In this document: one piece after another, positions 42,994-51,626 of the stretch | Numbering within the stretch: the first letter of the stretch is position 1 | How the letters are laid out: every line of letters begins with the position of its first letter | Origin: Robinsoniella peoriensis | GTDB lineage: Bacteria > Bacillota > Clostridia > Lachnospirales > Lachnospiraceae | Assembly (NCBI RefSeq): GCF_042680125.1 | Contig: NZ_JBHTNY010000019.1 | Strand: one strand, 5' to 3' | DNA length: 64,000 bases | Notes under the pieces: generated by a model | Told to the model about the DNA's origin: nothing | Database searches by the model: none | Seen by the model: only the letters and a program-made list of their open reading frames with translations | Position numbers and translations under genes: made by a program

Positions 42994-45876
42994 ATGAATA
43001 TGAAGTGCAGAAAATTATTATATGCAGTTTTTACCGGAGTCATGGCTGTATCAACAGCTTTTTGTGTTCAGGCAGTCACAGCTTTAGCCCAGGAGCCAGA
43101 TCCTGTGCCGCTGGCATATTATGACTTTAATGACGGAATGGCTGAAGGTCCCCGGGCTATTGTAACGGGGCTTAGCGATTACAAAGGAGATGTAACATTT
43201 GCCCGGGGCCGGAGTGCAGAAGAAGCTGATCAGGCAATTGAGCTTGGCGAATATGGCTTGAAAATGAATCAGCAGAATATAGGAGGATCCTATACGATAT
43301 CCCTGTGGGTAAAACCGGATGCCCCTATCACAGACAATAGTCCAATCCTGTTTCTTGGGTATCATTCACCGGAAAAATGGGTGGCTCTATCCGGCAATAA
43401 AGGGGAAAATAATTACAAGCTCTGGACCCGGGAAGAGGGCACCTCATATGCCTGGACAGTCATTGCCAAAGCAGACATCCCCTCCGAAGAATGGAGTATG
43501 CTTACCCTTACCGGAAATGGAGAAGAAACAGCCGTTTACGTAAATGGTAAAAAGGTCGGCTATGGATTGGCATCCAGTGCCTTAAGCGGACAAAATCAGG
43601 ATATTTATCTGGGAGTCAGTAATTGGGATGAAGAATTCAAAGGTCTGGCGGATGATATCAGCATTTATGATCAGGCGCTGACCGATACACAGATCCTGAA
43701 ACTGTATGGAGACTTTTCTCCGGAACAGATTCTGGGTGAGGAAGGCTTTCATGTACAGAAGAGCATCCTGCTTATGAAGGATGAAGCGGCAAAGATTAAT
43801 GTCAGCCTTCCGGCAGGTGTAACACCGGAAGACGTAAGGATTACCTATGAGTCTCTAGACAGCACTATAGCAGAAGTAAATGAAGAGGGAATGGTTACCG
43901 GACTCCAAAAAGGAAATACTCAGATTACAACTACGGTGAGTATCGGAGAAACAGCCAAAACAGAGACAACTGCGGTTACCGTAAATGACCCGGAAGAAGT
44001 AAATGAGAATCTGGCAGTTGAATATCAGATGGCATCTGTTGACGGCGGCCGGCTGCTTGATATATCCGGACATGGGAATGATGGAACGATTATAAATCCG
44101 CAAGGTGTATCCTTTGATACGGAAAATGACCGGGATGTTATGCATATAACAGGGAAAAACAGCTATGTACAGTTCCCGGTATCCATTATGGATGATCTTG
44201 CCGATAAAGAGCAGTTTACCGTTGAAGCAACTTACAGCAGAAGCGGCGGTACGAACGCCTGGTTATTCACCCTTGGCTCGAAAGTCCGGAAAAGCGGAGC
44301 TAATTATATGTTCTGCTGTCCATCCTTTTCCGGCGGAAATCTTCGGGGAGGAATCAAGGACAGCAATACCGAAATTCTATTCCAGAATACACCGCTGAAT
44401 AAAAATGAGGAATATTACACTGTATTTATGGTATTTGACCGGGGAACCATCACCCTCTATGTGGACGGAATTAAAATTGATGAAAAACAGACCGGTTACA
44501 GCATCATGGATGATGTAGTAACTCCGGGTACGGAAAATGACATACTGGGATACATAGGAAAATCCTGCTGGACAGGTGACGATAATTTCCAGGGCAAAAT
44601 TTCATCCTTTAAAATTCACAATAAAGCCTTGTCCGATTTAGATGTGGCAGGAACAAATTCCGCTTACCGGGAAGCCATTCAGGAAAAGCTGGATAACGCG
44701 GTAACGGATCGCATATTGCTGGGAAGCAGAAATGGAAGTATGGATGCAGTGGCTTATGATTTAAAGCTGCCTTTAAAAGTTAATGCCATGGATGTAGTCT
44801 GGGAATCATCGGTGCCTGAGGTAGTGACGGGGCTGGGAAAAGTTAACAACCCATCCGCTGATACCCAGGTGGTTCTCACAGCCAGAATGGTTACAGCCGA
44901 AAAGTCATTTACCGTGAAGGTAAAGGCACTGAATCTAATAGAGCTCAATGCACTTGTACAGGATGCACGGTCTTATGATACGCCGTATTTAAGTGCTATA
45001 TCCAGGAAACAGTTATATGCAGCACTGGAGTCAGCAGCGGGGATTGTTTCCCAGGGGGAAGCAGATGCAGCAGCCGCCATGTTAAAAAGGGCAGTGAAGA
45101 GCCTGCGCTTTGAGAACAGCTATGACAGTGTATGGGATACGCTGAAAAAAGCCGAGCCTGCTTCTAAAGTATCATTAAAAGTAAAGGGAACAGCAACGAT
45201 ATTCCGCCTGCCGGATCAGTTAAAAAATAGCGTTACCGTAAGCTACAGTTCCAGTGCTCCGGATGTGGTGAAATATGAAAATGGTACAGCAGTTGCACAA
45301 AAGGCAGGGTATGCTCTTCTCACTGCCAGAGTTATCTCAGGGGCAGATGGATATCCGATGGATTTTATAACGATAGCAACAGTTGAGGAAGAGAAACAGC
45401 CTCCAGCAGCAGTTGTGGATTTGTCAAAGGTGACTGCAAAATCCGCAAAGACTAAAATTGCAAAAGGATCTGCAACGAAGATAGCAGTCAGCTGTCCAAA
45501 TGAAGTCAAAGCCAAAAATCCCAAGATAACTTATCAGGCATCCGGTGCAGTTACAGTAAATTCCAGTGGAAAAGTAACGGGAAAGAAAACCGGAAAAGGG
45601 ACTGTTAGAGTAACGGTTGCAGTTGATGGAAAGAGTATTACACGATCGGTCAGTATATCGGTGGGTGGAATAACCGGAAAAAGCAGTGTAAAAGCAAAAA
45701 AATCAATTACCTTAAAAGTTGCCGGTATTTCAGGTAAAGTGAAATGGTCGGTAAATAATAAAAAAGTAGCCCGGATATCGGCAAAAGGTAAAATGAAAGC
45801 TTTAAAAAAAGGCGGAGTTGTGGTAACAGCAAAGGTATCAGGGGTGACCATGAAGAAGACAATCAAAATAAAATAG
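42994..45876 (+). CDS. Secreted LamG/Ig-like protein with no catalytic domain
   Basis: A 960-residue secreted protein, signal peptide to about 37. It has a LamG domain (about 40-245: LALSGNKGEN-like turn, LADDISIYDQAL at its end), a BIG_2 domain (251-333), a second LamG (339-553, LDISGHGNDGTIINPQG), an aBig-type Ig domain, a FIVAR-like helical part (about 648-708) and two C-terminal Ig-like domains, the last rich in lysine. No glycosidase motif is seen. It is coupled to the GH43 gene upstream (start within a few bases of its stop; AGGGGGAGA site). It may bind glycan for the neighbouring enzymes; this is an inference. Confidence 0.82.
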   Translation: MNMKCRKLLYAVFTGVMAVSTAFCVQAVTALAQEPDPVPLAYYDFNDGMAEGPRAIVTGLSDYKGDVTFARGRSAEEADQAIELGEYGLKMNQQNIGGSYTISLWVKPDAPITDNSPILFLGYHSPEKWVALSGNKGENNYKLWTREEGTSYAWTVIAKADIPSEEWSMLTLTGNGEETAVYVNGKKVGYGLASSALSGQNQDIYLGVSNWDEEFKGLADDISIYDQALTDTQILKLYGDFSPEQILGEEGFHVQKSILLMKDEAAKINVSLPAGVTPEDVRITYESLDSTIAEVNEEGMVTGLQKGNTQITTTVSIGETAKTETTAVTVNDPEEVNENLAVEYQMASVDGGRLLDISGHGNDGTIINPQGVSFDTENDRDVMHITGKNSYVQFPVSIMDDLADKEQFTVEATYSRSGGTNAWLFTLGSKVRKSGANYMFCCPSFSGGNLRGGIKDSNTEILFQNTPLNKNEEYYTVFMVFDRGTITLYVDGIKIDEKQTGYSIMDDVVTPGTENDILGYIGKSCWTGDDNFQGKISSFKIHNKALSDLDVAGTNSAYREAIQEKLDNAVTDRILLGSRNGSMDAVAYDLKLPLKVNAMDVVWESSVPEVVTGLGKVNNPSADTQVVLTARMVTAEKSFTVKVKALNLIELNALVQDARSYDTPYLSAISRKQLYAALESAAGIVSQGEADAAAAMLKRAVKSLRFENSYDSVWDTLKKAEPASKVSLKVKGTATIFRLPDQLKNSVTVSYSSSAPDVVKYENGTAVAQKAGYALLTARVISGADGYPMDFITIATVEEEKQPPAAVVDLSKVTAKSAKTKIAKGSATKIAVSCPNEVKAKNPKITYQASGAVTVNSSGKVTGKKTGKGTVRVTVAVDGKSITRSVSISVGGITGKSSVKAKKSITLKVAGISGKVKWSVNNKKVARISAKGKMKALKKGGVVVTAKVSGVTMKKTIKIK

Positions 45877-46118
45877 AACTTCAGAGCTTCCGGAAATGAT
45901 CTGCAGGTCTGCCTGTGGGCAGAGGCTCCGGCTTGCAGACTGAAGAGAATTTCAAAATTATGCTTTTATGGAGGTTCATTTACATTTGATGAGCAGTAAA
46001 GGGAGGAAAAGGTTGAAAGAAAATTATGTTATAGAAAGGATGCCACGGTGTGATTCTTTCAATCTGTTTTATTGTGGCAGTATTGCAGGCAAGCCTGCAA
46101 TATACAATGGGTATAAAA
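45877..46118 (+). other. Leader region of the 1341-residue GH43 gene with inverted repeats
   Basis: The 240 bases hold CTTCAG/CTGAAG arms enclosing a GTCTGC/GCAGA hairpin (about 45883-45944), and the palindrome TATTGCAGGC-AA-GCCTGCAATA at 46081-46102, only 17 bases before the start. No terminator with a T run was found, so the upstream transcript may continue. A 46-codon open frame (45989-46129) has no good ribosome site. Confidence 0.5.
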
Positions 46119-49100
46119 ATGAAAAATAAAATATATAAAAAGATTTTGGCAGTGGTAACCGCGGTAGCAGTGGCGGCTACACCGATGTCAGGTACCGTAT
46201 TTGCCAGCGAAAATACGGCAATCGAAATACAGGAACAGGATAGTGCAGCCATTACACCTGAGTCAGAAAAGCAGGACGGTGAATCGGCTAAGGAGACAGA
46301 TCAATCGGAGGTTCTGTTACAGACAGAAAAACCACAGGATCAGCAGGACGTGAACACAGATCTGGATGAAGTTCTGGAACAGCCCGGTAATCAGAAACAG
46401 TCCGGGGAAAATAAAGCAGCCGGGGAAATCTCCTCCACGGCTCTTAAGAACTATGACTTTACTGATTATAAGCTGTCATCGGATGGAAAGGCGCTTGAAT
46501 ATGACGGTCAGAAGCTTTTACTGGAGACTGTTGGAAGCGGAAAAAAACCGTCCTTGGTAAATGATGTATACAGGGGACAGGTGCTTCAGTTAAATGAGGC
46601 GGATTATAACAACCGCGGATATGCACTGCTCCCGGGAAATCCTTTTGCAGGACAGGAGACGGAGAATGGCCTTACCCTCAATTTCTGGACAAAGACTACG
46701 GGCAAAGCAGGCGGTGACAGATGTCTGATAGACTTTGAAGTAGCACCTTCTACGGGTAAAAGAGCGGGTACATTTGCGGTGAACCAGCTGATGGTTTATT
46801 GGAATACCACAGACCAGAATACTTTTTATACAGATTTTTCCGTTGCCAGCCTGGGACTAGACCAAAAGGATGCATGGAAAATGGTTACCATGACAGTCAC
46901 AGAGTCCGGAATCACTTTTTATAGCGACGGTGTGAAAAAGCAGCATACCATTACCTCCGGTTCCGAGAAATACGGGCAGATGATCAGCGATCTGACAGGA
47001 GGCCTTGCCGAAGATCCATCCGCAACCAATGTCCGTCTGGGCGCCAGCCTGGCAACATACTGGAAATGTGCCGGAGCTATGCTGGATGACGTTTCCTTCT
47101 ATGGAAAAGCACTGACTGATGATGAAGTTTCTGCTCTATATCAGGAAACCATGGTGCCAATCCCCTTGGAGAGTGTCACTATTTCAGGCAAAAATACGGT
47201 GGATGAAGATAAAAGTATCCGCCTCAGCGTTACACTGCAGCCCGCATCTACAAATGTAGACAAGACAGTAACCTGGGTATCTGATAATCCAGAGGTACTT
47301 ACGGTAGACGAAAAGGGTGTTGCAAGAGGAATTTCCGAAGGGACTGCACATGTGACAGCAATCGTTAGCGGTATGGAATCAGAAGCATTTGAAATTACAG
47401 TACATGGAGTAGAGTCAGTCAGGGAACTGCAGGAGGGATATTATGCAGCTGTATATTCCACTTCTACAGACTTCTATGCCTCCGCAGCAAATGTAGCCCA
47501 GGAAACCCGCAGTGTCTACATGGCTGTGAGCAAAGACGGAAAAAACTTTGAAGTTCTGAACAATGGTGGTGCAGTGATTTTCTCCAAGAATACCAATGGC
47601 ACGCTTCAGGTTACAGATCCCCGTATCTTTAAGACAGAAGAGGGATTTACAGTGGCGGCGCCGGATGCGACGTCCTCCAGGGGAATCCATCTGTTTACTT
47701 CCACAGATGGAGTAGCTTATTATGATGACATCATGGTATCAGAAACTGAATTAAATGCATTGCCATTGAAACGTTCTAATTTTACATTAATGCTGAATGG
47801 GGAAAATATATTAGACACAGATGAGCAGATCACCCTTGGAAATGCGGTTTCCCTGACAGAAGAAGAGTACCGGTATATCGTAAATAAACTGGGGACAGTT
47901 GTAAATAATGGACTGGAGTCCCTGACCGGCTTAAATGTAGATGCGCAGCAGGGGCTTACGGAACAGGAGCTGGAAAAACTGTACCCAAGTGTTAATGCAG
48001 TTTATACAGATGGATCCAGTCAGAAATTCAGTATCGACTGGGAGGGAGCGCTGCAGGGCATCAGCTTATCCCAACCGGGAGAGTATACATTAACCGGTAA
48101 GGTGGTTCAGACCCAGTATATCAATAAATTAAAAGAATTAAATGGAAGCACTCTTCCGGAAGATGATCCGGAGAATGCAAATCCGGATGATCCGGATAAT
48201 TATAATGAAGAAACCGGAACGGTATATTACGATGAGACAAAATTCGTGGAAGGCATGGCGGACCCCTGCATTTACTGGGATGAACAGAGCGGATATTATT
48301 ATATGACCGGTTCATATTTCCCGGAGGATCAGGATCAGATTGATTCAAACGATCAGCTGGAACAGTATGACCGTGTAGTTTTAAGACGTTCTAAGACACT
48401 GGAAGGGCTGCAGGACAGAAGTACCCAGGTAACCGTCTGGAAGGCCGGAAACCAGGGATTCTATGATGGAGCAGACTACGCTTCCAGAGGATACCGCTAT
48501 ATCTGGGCACCGGAAATACACAGAGTGGGTGATAACTGGGTTATCTATTTCACAGAAAGCCACAGCAGTAATTTATTTGATATCTATTGCCATGCACTGG
48601 TACTGCCCGGAGACCGTGATCCTTATGAAACTGCATTACAGGCATCCGGTCAGGAATCCGAATGGACAGACTATAAACTGGGTGTAACTTCAGAGGTATC
48701 GGAAAATCCGTTTAGCAGGTCCTTCTGTCTGGACATGACTTACTTTAAAGATGAAGTGAACGGACAGTCCTATGTAATCTGGGCAGGCAAACCTACCGCA
48801 GCTTATCAGGGCTCCAGTACTGATTTATTTATAGCCAGTGTGGATGAGCAGCAGCCATGGCTGGTGACTTCAGAGCCTACCCGTATTACCTGTTCTGATT
48901 ATGGATGGGAACGGATCCGTTATTGCGTAAATGAAGGAGCAACTGTTTTACAGAAAGACGGCAATATATTTATGTGTTACTCTGCATCCGGAACCGGGTC
49001 AGAATACGCCATTGGTATGTGCAGTGCAAAAGGAGGGGAAGATTTGCTGGATCCAGCAAATTGGACAAAGAGCCCTTATCCGCTGCTTACATCAAGGGAT

Positions 49101-50144
49101 GTAAATGGAGAAGAAGGACCTGGACACAACTCATTTACGGTAGATCAGGACGGGAATGCGATCTTCGTATACCACGCAAGGCCAACTTCCCATAATTACC
49201 GGAAATGCGGTTCTGATTATAATGGAAATAACAGCTCCTATAACGGAGAGCCACTGAACGACCCCTGCCGCCATGCAAGATTAAAACGCGTACATTGGAC
49301 AGCCGACGGCTCACCTATATTAAAAATGACCTATGAAGAAGAATTACTGGATGCATACAGTACCGTATCTTTAAAGGTAACCGTAACCAAAAAAGCAGAA
49401 GAAAAGGTAACAGTAGAGTACGTGGCACAGACGGGTGGAAAAATCAGCGGAACAGCTGTCCAGACCATAGTGAAGGGCGGTTCCACAACTGAAGTAACGG
49501 CAACGGCAAATACAGGATATACCTTTACCGGATGGAGTGACGGAGTAAAAACGGCAAAGAGAAGTGACCGAAATATAACAGCATCCAAAAAGCTGACAGC
49601 AAACTTTACGAAGATTCAGACTCCGCCCAAACCGCCGGTACCGGAAACGCCGAAAGCATCAAAAGTGACACTAAACAAAACAAAAATCACCATTGGAGCC
49701 AAAGAAAAGGTAAAATTAAAAGCAGCAGTTAAACCCGCAAATGCATCTCAGAAAGTTACCTGGAGTTCAAACAAGAAGTCAGTAGTGAAGGTGACGTCAA
49801 AGGGAGAGATCACCGGAAGAAAGCCTGGAAAGGCTACGATTACAGTAAAGACAGCAAATGGCAAAAAGAGTTACTGCAAGGTCACTGTAAAAAAAGCACC
49901 AAAGGCAATTTCAATCAGTACAAAAACAAAGGATCTGAAGAAAGGAAAGTCCTGGAGGATAAAAGTAAACTTCCCATCAAAGACAGCCAGTTATAGGCTA
50001 AAATATAAATCTTACAATTCATCAGTGGCTGTTGTTTCATCAACCGGAAAAGTTACTGCAAAGAAAAAAGGAAAAGCAACCATTAAGGTAACTACATTTA
50101 ATGGTAAAAGTGCTAAGATAGTAATCAATGTAAAGAAAAAGTAA
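46119..50144 (+). CDS. Giant secreted GH43 protein with LamG, Ig-like and InlB-type modules
   Basis: A 1341-residue secreted protein. Signal peptide ends near residue 31 (TPMSGTVFAS), followed by an acidic Gln/Glu-rich linker. Modules: LamG (about 111-343), BIG_2 (348-431), a partial GH43-like stretch (438-538, VTDPRIFKTEEGF), an acidic linker (DDPENANPDDPDN), then the true GH43 propeller (about 710-1071) with MADPCIYWD, RYIWAPEIHR, SFCLDMTYF and CVNEGATVLQK. An InlB repeat (1095-1168) and two lysine-rich BIG_2 domains close to those of the 2582-residue protein follow. The likely role is arabinofuranosidase/arabinanase on the cell surface. The start at 46119 gives a normal signal peptide; a GTG at 46050 is in frame. 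Confidence 0.87.
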   Translation: MKNKIYKKILAVVTAVAVAATPMSGTVFASENTAIEIQEQDSAAITPESEKQDGESAKETDQSEVLLQTEKPQDQQDVNTDLDEVLEQPGNQKQSGENKAAGEISSTALKNYDFTDYKLSSDGKALEYDGQKLLLETVGSGKKPSLVNDVYRGQVLQLNEADYNNRGYALLPGNPFAGQETENGLTLNFWTKTTGKAGGDRCLIDFEVAPSTGKRAGTFAVNQLMVYWNTTDQNTFYTDFSVASLGLDQKDAWKMVTMTVTESGITFYSDGVKKQHTITSGSEKYGQMISDLTGGLAEDPSATNVRLGASLATYWKCAGAMLDDVSFYGKALTDDEVSALYQETMVPIPLESVTISGKNTVDEDKSIRLSVTLQPASTNVDKTVTWVSDNPEVLTVDEKGVARGISEGTAHVTAIVSGMESEAFEITVHGVESVRELQEGYYAAVYSTSTDFYASAANVAQETRSVYMAVSKDGKNFEVLNNGGAVIFSKNTNGTLQVTDPRIFKTEEGFTVAAPDATSSRGIHLFTSTDGVAYYDDIMVSETELNALPLKRSNFTLMLNGENILDTDEQITLGNAVSLTEEEYRYIVNKLGTVVNNGLESLTGLNVDAQQGLTEQELEKLYPSVNAVYTDGSSQKFSIDWEGALQGISLSQPGEYTLTGKVVQTQYINKLKELNGSTLPEDDPENANPDDPDNYNEETGTVYYDETKFVEGMADPCIYWDEQSGYYYMTGSYFPEDQDQIDSNDQLEQYDRVVLRRSKTLEGLQDRSTQVTVWKAGNQGFYDGADYASRGYRYIWAPEIHRVGDNWVIYFTESHSSNLFDIYCHALVLPGDRDPYETALQASGQESEWTDYKLGVTSEVSENPFSRSFCLDMTYFKDEVNGQSYVIWAGKPTAAYQGSSTDLFIASVDEQQPWLVTSEPTRITCSDYGWERIRYCVNEGATVLQKDGNIFMCYSASGTGSEYAIGMCSAKGGEDLLDPANWTKSPYPLLTSRDVNGEEGPGHNSFTVDQDGNAIFVYHARPTSHNYRKCGSDYNGNNSSYNGEPLNDPCRHARLKRVHWTADGSPILKMTYEEELLDAYSTVSLKVTVTKKAEEKVTVEYVAQTGGKISGTAVQTIVKGGSTTEVTATANTGYTFTGWSDGVKTAKRSDRNITASKKLTANFTKIQTPPKPPVPETPKASKVTLNKTKITIGAKEKVKLKAAVKPANASQKVTWSSNKKSVVKVTSKGEITGRKPGKATITVKTANGKKSYCKVTVKKAPKAISISTKTKDLKKGKSWRIKVNFPSKTASYRLKYKSYNSSVAVVSSTGKVTAKKKGKATIKVTTFNGKSAKIVINVKKK

Positions 50145-50162
50145 TAAGTGTAAAACACGCTC

Positions 50163-50326
50163 TAGAGCGTGTTATAAAATTCATTCCTGCCATCTGCACG
50201 CCCCACTTTGCGGCATATTTGCCCCGAATTCAGGTTGCGTAGCCCGCTACGCGCCCTTCAACCGGGACAAATCTACCACAAACTGTGACGCACATCTGTC
50301 AGAAAGCAATTTTCAAACACGCTCTA
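50163..50326. repeat. 164-bp palindromic repeat element, copy 2
   Basis: Ends TAGAGCGTGTT and AACACGCTCTA; same orientation and inner structure as copy 1. Just before it, 50151-50162 reads AAAACACGCTCT, the right end of another copy, so two elements once stood end to end. Confidence 0.88.
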
Positions 50327-50557
50327 GTAGAGGAAGTGATATAGAAACGTCACCACTTCCGGAAATACACGGGGCAGGGTACAGAATTCGATACTTTTGT
50401 AAGAATTTCAATCCTGCCTCTGTGTGATTAGACCAGAAGGTTTCAAGCCTAAATTTGGCACTTACATATTAGAAAGCGTGGTACGGTGCCTGATAAAAAA
50501 GTCTAAAATGATATAAAAAATAAATTGAAAAAAATGTAAAAGTTTATAAATTAATAC
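50327..50557. other. Non-coding stretch with two imperfect hairpins
   Basis: GGAAGTG/CACTTCC arms near 50333-50360 and a longer imperfect pair ACACGGGGCAGG (50367-50378) with CCTGCCTCTGTGT (50413-50425). No T run and no open frame. It lies between repeat copy 2 and the tRNA promoter. Confidence 0.4.
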
Positions 50558-50586
50558 TTGATTTTATAGCGATCCAATGCTATAAT
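50558..50586 (+). promoter_or_regulatory. tRNA-Pro promoter
   Basis: TTGATT (50558-50563), 17 bases, TATAAT (50581-50586), sixteen bases before the tRNA. Confidence 0.75.
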
Positions 50587-50601
50587 GATAAAGCTGAATA
50601 G

Positions 50602-50675
50602 CGAAGCGTGGCTCAGTTTGGTAGAGCGCTGCGTTCGGGACGCAGAGGTCGTGGGTTCGAATCCCGTCGCTTCGA
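50602..50675 (+). tRNA. tRNA-Pro (anticodon CGG)
   Basis: Full cloverleaf: acceptor CGAAGCG/CGCTTCG with the C1 typical of tRNA-Pro, D arm GGCTCAGTTTGGTAGAGC, anticodon stem CTGCG/CGCAG with loop TTCGGGA (anticodon CGG), and T arm with GGTTCGAATCC. The 3' CCA is not encoded. A terminator follows. Confidence 0.95.
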
Positions 50676-50691
50676 TTCCTTGGCAGGGGCG

Positions 50692-50730
50692 CCGGAAACC
50701 TTATATTATATGGGGTTTCCGGTCTTTTTT
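50692..50730 (+). terminator. tRNA terminator
   Basis: CCGGAAACC (50692-50700) pairs with GGTTTCCGG (50714-50722), followed by a T run. Confidence 0.9.
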
Positions 50731-50815
50731 TTGTTTGAAAATAAGGATGTAAAAAGTATCGGTCATTCCATTATTTCTTTATTTAGATTTTGTTGGAATT
50801 GCAATCTGGATAATT

Positions 50816-51043
50816 TTGTTTGTCATTAACATGTGTTATACAATTCGTATTGAAAAGCAGAAGGCAACCCATGACATTCAAACTTATAAAAAAATTGCAG
50901 CTTTTGCAGAAGGCAGAAGACTGGATGAAATTGAAAAAAATCGGGAGTCAGGTAAAAGACCTTACCAAACTATTTTCAATGTAATCGGTTCGGGCTTTAT
51001 TACAGCAGTTGTTGTAATTGCTATGTATTTTTTATTCAGTTAA
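50816..51043 (+). CDS. Small two-helix membrane protein, possibly 5'-damaged
   Basis: From TTG at 50816 this gives 75 residues with a polar middle (KIAAFAEGRRLDEIEKNRES) and a C-terminal helix (GFITAVVVIAMYFLF). The frame is open back to 50753 and encodes another hydrophobic helix (LDFVGIAIWIILFV), but no start codon with a ribosome site is found. An ATG at 50747 behind AAGG is followed at once by TAA in the same frame. So it is either a gene with an unusual start or a decaying one. No family recognised. Confidence 0.4.
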   Translation: MFVINMCYTIRIEKQKATHDIQTYKKIAAFAEGRRLDEIEKNRESGKRPYQTIFNVIGSGFITAVVVIAMYFLFS

Positions 51044-51206
51044 ATTAGAAATTCGAACTGTAGAGGAAAAGATCGTAAAAAATTACACGTTTTCAGAAGA
51101 TTTTTCTATTCTTTTTTGATCCAAAGAGTATTATACTAAAGCTATCAAAATAAAGAGGCAGACAAACAAAAAGTTTAGAAATAAGGATTAGAAAGGAGGA
51201 ATTTCT

Positions 51207-51434
51207 ATGAAACGGTTCACCTGTACATTCTCCTCCGTGGAGGACATACTTGCATTTGTAGACCGCGCTGAGAAATGCGATTATAATATTGATGTAAAAT
51301 ACGATCATGTACTGGTTGATGGCAAGTCAATTATGGGTCTGGTAAGTCTGGGAATTGAAAAGACGGTGGAAATAATCTGTTACAGTGATCTGGCAGTAGC
51401 GGAAACATTGGTTCCGGGTGCTATAGCAGCATAG
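51207..51434 (+). CDS. HPr-like protein lacking the phosphorylatable histidine (second)
   Basis: A 75-residue HPr-like protein with DGKSIMGLVSLGIEK, nearly the full Ser46 region of HPr. The His15 loop is absent: the aligned part reads SSVEDILAFVDRA. A very strong AAAGGAGG site precedes the ATG, and a terminator follows, so it is made alone. It is a distant relative of the 881 gene. Role unknown; it may be a Ser46-type regulatory partner rather than a phosphocarrier. Confidence 0.75.
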   Translation: MKRFTCTFSSVEDILAFVDRAEKCDYNIDVKYDHVLVDGKSIMGLVSLGIEKTVEIICYSDLAVAETLVPGAIAA

Positions 51435-51460
51435 TAAATAATTAGGTGAAATATTATAAT

Positions 51461-51498
51461 GGCAGTTGTAAGCTGAAATGCTTGCAACTGCCATTTTT
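51461..51498 (+). terminator. Terminator after the HPr-like gene
   Basis: A 13-bp perfect stem (51461-51473 and 51480-51492) with a 6-base loop and ATTTTT after it. Confidence 0.9.
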
Positions 51499-51626
51499 GA
51501 CGGAAAATATTGCAAAGTAACGTAAATTATGATATTCTCTTAAAAGTATTACCATTATTTGATCTACTTTATAACAGGGAATGAGTTGTGGATGATATTT
51601 GCTTTTATGAATTGGAGAACATAAGT

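Noticed and set aside
45989..46129. 46-codon frame before the 1341-residue GH43 gene
   Set aside because: GGAGG is too far from the ATG and the frame overlaps the palindrome and the real start; no similarity recognised.
50608..50829. Forward 73-codon frame
   Set aside because: It overlaps the tRNA-Pro and its terminator; its text is tRNA sequence read as protein.
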